A stretch of 64,000 nucleotides of DNA, taken from Lanius collurio (Eukaryota; Chordata; Aves; Passeriformes; Laniidae). A program made the position numbers and the translations under genes. The notes under the pieces are model-generated. The model ran no database searches. It was not told the origin of the DNA and saw nothing but the letters and a program-made list of their open reading frames with translations. Below are positions 26,243 through 36,331 of this stretch, piece by piece. Where the stretch lies: the NCBI GenBank assembly GCA_020086605.1, contig JACBWW010000015.1, positions 8,567,573-8,631,572 on the forward strand, written 5' to 3'. The stretch's first letter is position 1. Each line of letters opens with the position of its first letter.

Positions 26243-26988
26243 CAATATAATATCTACACCCCTCAGCTTTTAATATACTGTAGTACTAACATTCCTATCA
26301 AGTTTGAAAAAGTGATTTTGCCATGTAACAAATGAGAAACTGAAGCAGAGAAAGGGAGAGCCCTACAGAAGAACAGAAATGTTGTCAGTTACAGGTTGTT
26401 CAGAATGGAATAAGTATACTCTTACAAGGCAGAAAATATAAGGTAGAGGAATATTTCTTGTCGAGAGTCTCTGGAGGCAACAGGGCTTATATATTTTCAA
26501 TGCAAGATTTTGAGAAAGAAATTACTATGCTAGATGTCTTAAAAATGCCTTCTGACTTATGAGAATGTGTCCCCTTTATCAACTGTATATTCCTCCTATT
26601 TTCATCTTTCGCCTTTTGAGCTACACTAGGATAAGCCCCAGTAATGACCCTGCATTTACTTGATCTGGGGAGTTTTGGTGCTCCACGTAATGTTTTTCAC
26701 CATTTAATGATATAATTTGGCTTAAATTCTTACCTTACCCCTTTTCTCTTTACCTACAAGAAATGCATTATCTATTTTGTACATATCCACAAAAGCAGAG
26801 TTTAATTGTTTTCAGGTAAGGCAGGAGACCCTTAGGTAATTGGAATTATTTTCTCCCTACTAATTCTTTCTCCCTGCTCCACCTCATCTGTCTGCCTGGG
26901 GAGTTTTTAAGGTTTTTACTCTTGAATTTTGTCTGGAGATATATTACTTAAGATCTTCAGGTAAAAAATCTACAATAGTAATACTTGG
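26243..26988. other. Non-coding; possible recursive-splice-type junction
   Basis: AT-rich sequence with no recognised repeat. A TTGTTTTCAG|GTAAGG junction at 26815/26816 places an acceptor-like and a donor-like signal back to back (see findings). Confidence 0.55.
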
Positions 26989-27940
26989 ATCATAGAATCA
27001 CAGAATCGCAAAATGGTAAGTTTGGAAGGGACCACTAGATGTCTTCTAGTCCAATCTCCTGCACAGGGAGTCTGGCTCCTCTTCACAACTTTTTCTCATC
27101 AGGTGCTTGTACCCACTGAGATCCCCCATGAGTCTTCGCTTTTCCAGGCTGAATGGTCCCAGCTCTATCAGCCCATATGTGAGATGCTCCGGTCTCTTAA
27201 TCTTCTTTGCAGTCCTAAGTTGGACTCACACAAACAAGTCCATGTCTTGCATCTTCTGAGAAGCCCAGAACTGGACTCAGCACTTTCAGATGAGATGTGG
27301 ACTCATCTTTGTTGAGAAGAGAGGAAGAATGACCTGACAGGAAGGATACTTATGCAGCTGGGGATCCTGTTGGCCTATTTTTGCTCAGGGTGTAGTGCTG
27401 TCTTCTATTGTTCTTCCCCAGGACACTGAGGCCCTTCTTAGGAAAGCTGCTTTCCAGTTGGTGAGCCCCCAGGATATACAGATGCTTGGGGATATTCCTC
27501 CCTGTGTGCAGGGCCCTGCATTTCTTATTGAATTGCATGGTGTTCCTGTCAGCCATTCTCTAGCCTGCCCAGGTCCCTCTGAAAGATGGCACAACTACCT
27601 GGTATATCCTCCCTGTTTTGTACCCTCTGTGAACTTGCTGAGGCTGCTCTCTGTCCCATTGTCCAGGTCATCAGTGATGATGTTGGAAAGCTGTGGCACC
27701 ATTAGTGAGCCCTGAGATGCAGCACTCAGGACTTGCCTTCAGCTGGACCAATGCCTCAGTAAAACTGAGGTAAGCAACATCCACAGCTCTGCTCTCATCC
27801 ACCAGTGTAGCCTCCCCGTTGCAGAAGGCTATCAGGTTGGTCCAGTGTGATTTCCCCTTCCTGAATCCAAGCTGACTATTCCCAATCAGTTTCTTGAGGT
27901 TCATGTGTTTGGAAATACTCTCCAGGAGTATTTTTATCTA
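26989..27940 (-). mobile_element. CR1 LINE relic, 5'-truncated, internally deleted
   Basis: Read on the minus strand, this is the 3' part of a CR1 non-LTR retrotransposon. The left edge (ATCATAGAATCACAGAAT) is the reverse complement of the 3'-terminal octamer repeats, followed by the characteristic GGAAGGGACC block. Further right come the reverse complements of the 3' ORF2 region and part of the reverse transcriptase. The copy is cut off at its 5' side near 27940, as most avian CR1 copies are. About 150 bp that should lie between RT motif A and the next RT block are missing near 27735-27765. CR1 usually leaves no clean target duplication, and none is seen. The copy is clearly diverged and inactive. 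Confidence 0.92.
27590..27904 (-). pseudogene. CR1 ORF2 reverse-transcriptase remnant
   Basis: The minus-strand frame beginning at 27904 reads like the CR1 RT core: GFRKGKSHWTNLIAF, then AVDVAYLSFTEAL. The latter corresponds to RT motif A, usually AVDVVYLDFSKAFD, with the catalytic Asp replaced by Ser. Immediately after it the sequence jumps to what should be a block some 50 residues further on, so part of the palm domain is deleted. In another frame, at about 27616-27636, the catalytic F-A-D-D-T-K box appears as F-T-E-G-T-K, so both catalytic aspartates are lost. Frame changes and stops follow. No function is expected. Confidence 0.85.
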
Positions 27941-29767
27941 TAAAAGAGGAGTTAACAAGACAGATTTTATCAGTGTTATTCTCATATAAAGTCACAAGGT
28001 CAGAAAGTATGTTTCTGTTAAAGGGTGAATTTTCTTGTATCAAAAGTGGCAGACAAAAATACCTAATTTTTCCAGTGTTCTGTAGTTTGTTGAAGATATT
28101 ACGAGACAATAGCTACAACATAATGGGAAAGAAGCAGGAACAGAAAAATACAGATAATTTTCAATTAGTACCTCAGTATTTATTTTAAAATATCATTACC
28201 AAAATTAAACAACACAATTATCTCAAAAAGCTGTGCTGTGTAGAGCAATTAATTTGCACATATTTTAGTTTGGGGCAATCTGTCAGGCATGACCACTGTT
28301 CTCTCAGCAAATATGTATGGTTATAGTTCAATTTGAAAAGCAAAGAGGAAAATTGATGTGGTTGATTGTTGCAGAGGTAATGGTAAGCACTTGTCTGGAC
28401 TGCCTAAATTAGAAGTCACTCTAGCCTTTGTGTCTAGAGAGAAAAGTGAAAAATAAATGTCTTCAGATGGTATTTTTGGTCCTAGGCAAACTGTATTGCT
28501 TCCTTTGCAGCCTTCCTATTAGCAGATTATAAGAGCCCTGAATGGTGTCCACATTGAGGTGAAGTTCTCAAAAGCCTAGAAGCTGGAATGAGAAAATATA
28601 GCCTCTGTTCTAGTGAGAGACATGAATGTTAAATGTGTTTAACAGATGGCTTCAGCCACACTGTTGCCCCACACCTCTGCCTCATGCCCACGAGCATCCT
28701 CATCCTCACTTGTTCAGTAAGGCATTACTGCTGCATATTGGGGTGCCTGTGTGAAACCTGAGTGACCTCACAGCATCTCTACATGAGCCTGCAGAATTAG
28801 AGGGGAAGGGGACTCAAACTTTGCAGGTGGAAAGCAACATCAGTTAGGGCCCCCTGAATAATGTGCTTCTCTGAGGGGTGCTGAGTTGAGAAAGAGCATA
28901 TTCCATAATGGTGTGAAAAACTGAACAACTTTAAAGAAATAGAAGACATGAGAGAGTCTGTAACAGAAGCTTTATTTTCTACCTTTTGAGCTGACCACTG
29001 GCTATCCATTTTTGTGGTAGTGTTCTTTCCTGTTCATATGATGAACAGATATTTGGTTTTGAGATGTCTTTATGATAAACCCTTTATAAGGGTTTTATAA
29101 TATACAGTATGTGACTGGCAAGTGCACTACAAAAATAAGTCAACAAAAGATTTACGTCATAGACATAAATATTAGGTCATTCACTAGTTTTCATGAGATG
29201 GATGAATAAATAAATTTTCTGTCATGGAAATCCACTTGGACCACATTCCTCAGGAAGGGACGTAACTCAGTCTTCTACACAAGCATGTTTCTCTCTAAGA
29301 CAAGTTGTGGTTTTGGCTTAGCCAAGCCAGTAAAACCTTTATCTTTCTCTATGCCTACTGATTCTATAGCTCAGTTTCATCCTTATGAACTTCAAATATC
29401 TAACCAAGATGTTTAAAGTGAGAAGGAACTTGTCCTCTGCTCCTTCTGTACACTTCGGGGATGCAGCAAGAGGGTGTCAGGGAGTGACTTCCGAAGCGAC
29501 AGGTGACGTTTGTGCTCCTTTCAGGACAGACAGTCTGGGTAGCTACACTCAGCTCAAGGCACCTAATTAGATGTAGGTTGGCAATTATTAGCTAAATGCT
29601 AATTGATTGATAGGGATGACTAATTTAACTTTACAGGCCTTTAGCTCCTTCCTGTGTCATGGTTTCTGTAGGAGGAGTGTCCTTAAATAAGGGGTGGTTT
29701 GGGCTGAGGACACTGGCAGCAGCTTTCAGCCCTCCTGGCTTAATTAATATTTCTTGCTTTTGTTGCT
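27941..29767. other. Unclassified non-coding sequence
   Basis: No repeat family or exon recognised. A small palindromic element, AAACCCTT-TAT-AAGGGTTT, lies at about 29078-29096. A mildly GC-richer section at 28660-28800 has no identifiable content. Confidence 0.6.
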
Positions 29768-29841
29768 GCTTTTTGTTTGTTTGTGAGTTGTTGGGGTTTT
29801 TTTTGTTTGGTTATTTTTTGTTTTGTTTTTTTTTTTTCCCT
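29768..29841 (+). repeat. T/G-rich low-complexity tract
   Basis: Composed almost only of T and G in GTTT/TTTG-type units and ending in a run of 14 T. On the minus strand it would be an A/C-rich tract ending in poly-A, but no retrotransposon body is recognisable next to it. Confidence 0.8.
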
Positions 29842-31701
29842 GTGAATTCCTTAACTATTGATGACAAAATGGTGAGGTAGGTGAATGGAACTGCTTGTTT
29901 TCTGTTTTGTCTTGTTTTCTTGAATTGTTTCTCTGATTCAAAAGATGTGTGCTGACAAGCCTGTTCACACAGAGGGGCTCTCTCTACAGCCTATAAATCA
30001 ATGTCTAAACCTGGGAAAGGGTAACATTTCAGATATCTTCCTCTTTCTAGCTTCCTTTGCTGGCCCCTTCAGAGAGCTTCCTAGCAAAATTTTGTATCAT
30101 ATAGGAAATAAACTGTAAATTCAGTTTTGAGTAAAAAATAAGGGAAAAAAAATTAAAATTACACAGAGCTCTTGCCCAGGGTTGTAGATTCCCTTTTGGA
30201 AATGTGGCAATGATGGAAGAGCAGTTCTGAGCTGCCTTACTCTCTCACCTCTCATCTTCTTTGAGCAGCTGTGGATATTGGCAAAAGGACCAATATGGCA
30301 GGTCCTATCTTGTGTACCTTCAGAGCATGGTCTCTGTTTCAAACCAATGAAGTATCTGAGGTCCTTATTCCCTTCCTACGGGACTTACATAGCCAAATAA
30401 AGGGTTTGGACATGCCAAATATATTATGTGATACCACACCAAAGAGAAATACCAGTGCAAAGAGTTTGCTACTGGCTCAATGGTGCATAATACAGAGGTT
30501 AAAAACCCAAAAGGGCTTAGTCATGCCCAAATCTAGAGTGATGCTCTTCACATTCATATGCTGTTCAAATCACTGCCCCTCTGCTATTTCCTTCAATTAC
30601 CTAGGTTTATGTTAGGTAAAGTTTCTGAAAACAAAATCACTGCAAGTCTGTGGATTTTAAGTCAAATTTTGCAGCTTTTAGAGTGCCTAAAGTTACTGTT
30701 TCTAAGGGCAACCTATTCTCTCTACTTTTTTTCTTTTTTTTTAATCCATTTTTCCCTATTTGTTTAGCTATAAATGTGGGTGGTGGGAGAGTCTCATTTA
30801 AGCTTGCTGTGCCAACCCACTGCTTTGAATTTTTAATGATGACAGCTAAATAATAAATGCTCCCCAAAGGTAACAAAATCACAGTAACATTCTGATGGCT
30901 TCTCTGTAGTCTGCTTTGGAAACAAACATCTGTGAAAGATGATTTCCTTTAATGCTGTCTGATGAAGATGACCTTTAGAGTTATGACAAAAGCGATGCTT
31001 TAACCACCTGCAGAGGAATAAAAGGCAGATATTTACATGGTAAATATTTTAACTACTGCAGGAAAAATATCCAAAAAATTATTTAGGTAAGTCATCAAAT
31101 TATATATTAGTTGGAAGTTGGGCATTAGGAATTTCTCCAAAGTTAAATTGTTACATTTTATGTTCAGTTGGTAATAGCAACCCAAAGAATAACTCAAAAA
31201 GTGCCAAATATGTAGGATTTTGAATAGGCACACACAGTATTTCATCTGTAAATTGAAAGAGAGTGACATTTAAACAAATATTAAATATTGAATAAAAAGT
31301 TACTAAGACTTTGGTAAGCTGTGCAAACTAATGGCTGCAGTACAGACTGAAGGAACCTGTGCCAGAGTAGCTCCAGGGTAGCAGCTGGAAGTAGACTAAG
31401 TGATGGTGATATGGGCTGATGCAAACTAGCAAATGTCTTCTGAAAAATTTCCTAGGTTACGCTGCAATGGGAAGCAGAGTTTACAGAAGACTTACATAAA
31501 ACATGGTGCAGACTGGAGTTGGACATGTCTAATATTCAGAACAGTGGATCTTTGCCACTCTTTGAGTCTATGGCAGTATCATTTTTCAAGGGCAAATAAT
31601 AATAATAATAAATTAAGTTGGTTAAATATTTTTACTAAAATCCAGTTATATTTGAACATAGGCAACATTATGCAGAACATATCAACATAATTCCACATAA
31701 T
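29842..31701. other. Unclassified non-coding sequence
   Basis: AT-rich background with a poly-T stretch near 30724-30742 and an (AAT)n microsatellite at 31595-31612. No gene or transposon recognised. Confidence 0.65.
31595..31612 (+). repeat. (AAT)n microsatellite
   Basis: Six AAT units without interruption, embedded in AT-rich sequence. Confidence 0.9.
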
Positions 31702-31829
31702 ATTCACAGAATTCTAAAGGGTTGGAAGGGATCTTAAAGATCACCCAGTCCCAACTCCCTCTCCCATAAGCAGGGTCACCTCCTACTACACCAGGTTCCT
31801 CAAGGCCTAATCCAACCTGGCCTTGAAAA
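31702..31829 (-). mobile_element. Short CR1 LINE 3' tail
   Basis: On the minus strand this is the last ~130 bp of a CR1 element. The left edge ATTCACAGAATTCTAAAGGG matches the diverged terminal octamers. It is followed by GGTTGGAAGGGATCTTAAAG, then the CACCTCC...CAGGTT...CCAACCTGGCCTTGAA pattern typical of the CR1 3' untranslated region and ORF2 end. Extreme 5' truncation is usual for CR1. It is the same orientation as the copy at 26989-27940 but independent of it. Confidence 0.88.
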
Positions 31830-33856
31830 ATACATTTACACAAAATGCAGGAAAAAAACCCCGTAAATTATTCACTTTATTGTGAGATTTAGTTCTAATT
31901 TTCCACTAAATTATAATTGTTTTTCATCTTTAACTTCTGAAATACTAGACTTCCTAAAAATCCAGCATTCCACCCAGCCGCAGCCAGTAATTTTTTGTTC
32001 AGTGAAAAAGTTTGTACCCTCAGAAACACATTCCTTCCAACATTAGCTGGGGACATGATTAACATTGCCTTGAAAACAAGATCAGCCATAAGTAAAGCCT
32101 CAGGAGTTACAACACACTGAGCTACTAGCATTTTTGGGAAATCTCTCCCTTCATGTCCTTGCTTATGTTGTCAGAAGTGATTGAGCCACAGACCATGGCT
32201 CAATGGATAGCGTTGCTTCTTGGATTTTGTTTGTTTGAGGTTCTTTTTTATGTTGTGTGTTTGGTTTTTCCCTCTTTATTTCCCATTCAGATGGGACTGA
32301 TTCCTAGTGAAGAGATGTAACAATCTCTAAACTATCTGTGATGTTTTCTTGTTTGCTTAGGTTGGTTCCTATTAGCATATAGATTCGACTTTCACAAAGT
32401 AATCTGTAATATTTAAGGGACTATGTTCTCGACACAGTAATATGTGGGGAGAATGCCTGTAATTGTCAAGTATAAAAATAAATAATAAACCTTAAGGGAG
32501 GAAAACATATCTTTATTTTTCCCAGAGATTGATTTAGTGACTAGAAAAGAGACAAAATTGATTTCTTTTTTTCAGAGAAAAGCAATTATCAAAGTTGGTT
32601 AACTGTTAACCGCAGGATTTAATAAACCTTAAATGATCCAGACAGAAGATAAAGCATTAAAGTCAGCCTTTAATTATAGAGGCTGGGCATTTCTGGTAGG
32701 AGTTCATGCAAAATATAATCTTTGTACAAATAGTGTAGATCCAGTTCTTTTAATATATCCTTTTAATATATGCTGTAAGATTTGGAGGATGGTTTGCTTA
32801 GACTCATTGTAGGTAGATTAATGTTAGTGGGGGTTTTTATAAGGTATTTTTGGAGAGATTTTTTTCTCCTAGCTCATCATACAAGCTGAGTTTGGAATAA
32901 TCTTTTCTACAGTTTTCCTGGCATGATTTTTCACCAGTTTAGAGTTCCTTGAGAACTGTTCTTCCAGCTGAGTTCATAGATACTTTTTTTCTGACTCATG
33001 CATCCCATTTAGATCTTGGCTCTACAGGGAATACATGCTGCAAGATCACCCATCTTCCAACGTAAGCTGTTCTAAATTTTGAGAGGTTATTTCTGGATTT
33101 TCATGAACCCATTCTCAGAAAAGAAATAACTTCCCCTTTTTCCAAAGTTTTGAGAAGTGCCTATTTGTATGATGTCTGGATTTCAGGCTGAGTTACCTTG
33201 GAAGTGGTCTGGGTAGGTAAATAAGATAAAAGCTCCCTTTCAAGAGCCTAAGGTGGAATAATTTAAGATCATGGGTATCTGTAGGTACTTTTCAATCCTG
33301 GACTAGAGCTACTCTTTGCTTACAGGTAGCTTGTGCTAGCGAGAGGACTTTGTCTGAGGTTAAGATGTTACTTGGAGCTGCCAGAAATGAAGTTGCAGCT
33401 AATGTCACAGGAATTTTAGAAAGTAAAAATTTCAAGTGCATCACAATATGTGGCAAATAATTGAAGCATGCTCTTAGCTTCTACCTTAATCATAAAACTA
33501 ATAAAATTCAATTATCAATTATCAGAAGCAAGAATGTGTGAAGTCACTTCTTTAGGGATCAATCTAAATATTAATGAAGGATTACATTTGGGACTTTGAA
33601 AATAATATAAAGCTCGGTCTGTTGCTCTATGGTGAGAAAAATTATGAGGGCTGAAATATTGATGATTCAAGGATTTGGGTGTTTAAGCAGTTTGTCTATG
33701 CTGAGATTGTTTTATAAGACCTTCATTAAAATTTTGTTTGAGCAGCTAAAGGAGAGAAATAGCATTCCTAAACCCATTTTCTTGTAGCAGGACTATTATA
33801 TTATGATCCACTTAAATTCTAATTGAAGCATTTAACCTGTTTAGGTCTGGGACATA
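31830..33856. other. Unclassified non-coding sequence
   Basis: Contains an inverted repeat at 32180-32204 (ATTGAGCCA / TGGCTCAAT, 7-nt loop) and a direct 13-bp duplication at 32747-32772 (CTTTTAATATATC twice, one mismatch). No gene or further repeat family seen. Confidence 0.6.
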
Positions 33857-33976
33857 GGCCCATATCCACAAAGCTATTTGAGAACCTAATTCTTATTTGA
33901 CCACTTAACTGCCACTGATTTTGAGAGATGGGACTGGCCCAAATGGGAGTTAAGTGCCTAAATACCTTTGAATAGC
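33857..33976. mobile_element. Imperfect palindromic interspersed repeat, archosaur/turtle type
   Basis: The left arm at about 33869-33895 (CAAAGCTATTTGAGAACCTAA...) is an imperfect reverse complement of the right arm at about 33944-33970 (...GAGTTAAGTGCCTAAATACCTTTG). The centre holds a CCACTGATTTTGAGAGATGGGA-like block. This agrees with a palindromic repeat I know from turtle, crocodile and bird genomes, built around 'tatttaggcacctaactcccattg' and its complement, probably a MITE-like DNA element. Divergence between the arms implies great age. The family name is not certain. Confidence 0.55.
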
Positions 33977-35916
33977 TGATCAGTAATGCTTTTCTTCAGA
34001 GTTGTAGCTTATGCAGGTACTTATGTTCTAATTTTTTGTCAAACTAGGCAACACCTTTCTAACCTTTTCTATTAAAATGACACGTACCTGCAAATTACAC
34101 TCTGACATGGTTAAACAGGAAGGCTTTTATCACTTATTTTTGTCTACATTGATGCAGAAAAATAAAAGCTAGAACTTTACATAAGCAAAGAGAATGCCTT
34201 GCCAGTCCATTTCTGCAATTTGCTTTGACTCTGTAATTGTTAATGCTCTCTCTCAGAAATGTTGGTGCCAACAGCTAAATGAAGCTCTTGTGAATAAGCA
34301 AGGGATTTTTTTCTTCACTGGAAGTGCAATATTCAGCCAGCAGAGCCACCTGATAACTTCATATTTTTATGTTTATGTAGCTATACTCACTTCCATGTAA
34401 TTGGGCCTCTACTATTAGCAGAAGTAATTCAGACTTTATTAAACATATTTGTAAACTTCATTTTCATTAGATATGTGACATCTGCATTTTTGTCTGCTGG
34501 GTTCTGCCTTCCTACCTGAAACAATCAAAACTAGACACATTATACATCTGTCATCTTTCATAATCTAGACTGCCTCAAGCAGGAACAATGCATTTATATT
34601 TTATAATGAAAAGAAAGCCTCTGAATGCCAACTAGTAGACACATAAGATTATCTTTCTGTTTGCCAGGCTTGGATTGTCAGGCATTAAATTTTTTAACAG
34701 CCACTTCTGATGAATTATTGATGTTCTCACTATTTAGAAAATGGATCACATCACTAGAGTAATTAGCACCCTGCCACTTCTGGCTATCGTATTTAATGTG
34801 TCACAAGAGAAGGCTGTGTTGAACTATTTCTTTTTAAGTGAATGACTAGCTTTGTTTCTCATCCATTGCCCTGTTGCATGTGATCCAAATAGTGTAGACA
34901 GATGGTGTTCCATAGGGTTAGGATCTAACATGCATATGTGGCTTCCATTTAGTATAAGTATACATGTTTCTTGTAGGAATTTAATGGCATAGATTTTTCC
35001 TCAGGATTAGTTTTTACATGTAAAACAGAACGAATGCCTTCTGAGAGTGTTGAAGGTGCAGTAAGGGAAGTAATTGGGGTGTGTGCAAATTCATATAACA
35101 GAATGTTATCCCCCATATGTAAGATATCTCACTTCAGGACATCTAAATATTTAGAAATAATGATGATTAGCAGACTTTTATACTTTCAAATGAATAAAAT
35201 TGAATACTGTTTTGAGGTTTATATTCAACAAATAACACTTCATGAAGAAGTGTCTACAGATTCAGATTAAAAAAAATCCCAAAGCCTTCAGCATAAATAC
35301 AGGCTGTTGAAATCTCATCGGAGTAAAAGTTCCTTGCCATAATTTTCTATCCTTTTGCGACATTGGTGGTTTTGCTTTCTTCTTGATTTATATACATCTA
35401 TGCATGCTGGAATTTGTTATGCGTTAGTCATCTGTTTCTTCCCAAGAGTCTGCTAGAAATGACTGAAAACAGAGCTAAATGTATATCAGCAAAGTAATTT
35501 TTATCAGGTCAATAATTTATAAGGATACTGCATGCTACTTAGAAATACAAATTTTTAGAGCATGTCTGGAACTGCCTATTTGCCTGGGTTATTGTGCACT
35601 TAACTGAGCACTCAATTACTCTGTAAATTTAAAGTATATCAATACCTGATACTTGGGAAAGCAGTAATAATAACAGAGATACTTAAAATAGGCAAGTGGA
35701 AAAAATAACTCATAGAGCTCATGCTTATCAAAGTTTTTTTAAAAAATCAGTACTTTTGTACCTAAATAAGAGACTGAAGAAAGAAACTGGGCTCATTTGG
35801 GTATTTAAATGGACAAGGGCATTGATCAACATAATTAGATGCTTAACTAGACATGCTAGTCTATGAACTTGAATGTGTAACTATGATACACATCATTGAA
35901 AGGTAAGTACTGAAGG
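33977..35916. other. Unclassified non-coding AT-rich sequence
   Basis: No repeat or gene recognised. The sequence just left of the LTR contains a consensus-like donor (GAAAG|GTAAGTAC near 35899-35910) without a convincing upstream acceptor. Confidence 0.6.
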
Positions 35917-36331
35917 TGTCCTGTTTTAAAGTGCTTTGTTTTCTGGTTTTNNNNNNNNNTCCCCGAGCTCGCTCCGGAGCGCCCCCTGCAGCCGCGGGGG
36001 AACCATCGCACCTGCCCTGCTCACCGGGAGCCGCCAGCGCCCCTGCCGGCTGTGACTGGAACTGCACCAGAGGGGAAAGGGCCTGACAGCCGAGAGAGGC
36101 TGCGCTGGGTTTGTGGTTCTGTTTGTTGTCACCACTGTAGTTATTGGTGCTTGTTTGCCTGTTTATATATCTGTATTTTAGTAAAGAACTGTTATTCCTA
36201 TTCTTTATATCTTTGCCTGAAAGCCCCTTAATTTCAAAATTACAATAATTTTGGAGGAAAGGGGTTGCATTTTTCATCTCACAGGAGGCTCCTGCCTTCC
36301 TTAGCAGATTCCTGTCTTTCAAACGAAGACA
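35917..36331 (+). mobile_element. Solo LTR of an endogenous retrovirus
   Basis: The segment starts TGTCCTG and ends AAGACA, giving the TG...CA termini of an LTR. The middle is GC-rich (35960-36110), followed by an AT-rich part with an AGTAAA poly-A-signal-like hexamer near 36179-36184. It then has a conserved tail, GCCCCTTAATTTCAAAATTA through GGAGGCTCCTGCCTTCCTTA, that I associate with songbird/Neoaves LTRs. No primer-binding site or internal gag/pol sequence follows, so it appears to be a solo LTR left by recombination. The four flanking bases AAGG occur on both sides (35913-35916 and 36333-36336, with one extra base on the right), a possible short target duplication. The assembly gap lies inside it. 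Confidence 0.72.
35951..35959. other. Assembly gap (9 N)
   Basis: Nine unresolved bases in the 5' part of the LTR. The sequence resumes in strongly GC-rich DNA containing the 12-bp palindrome CGCTCCGGAGCG at 35970-35981, a context prone to sequencing dropout. The true missing length may not be 9. Confidence 1.
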
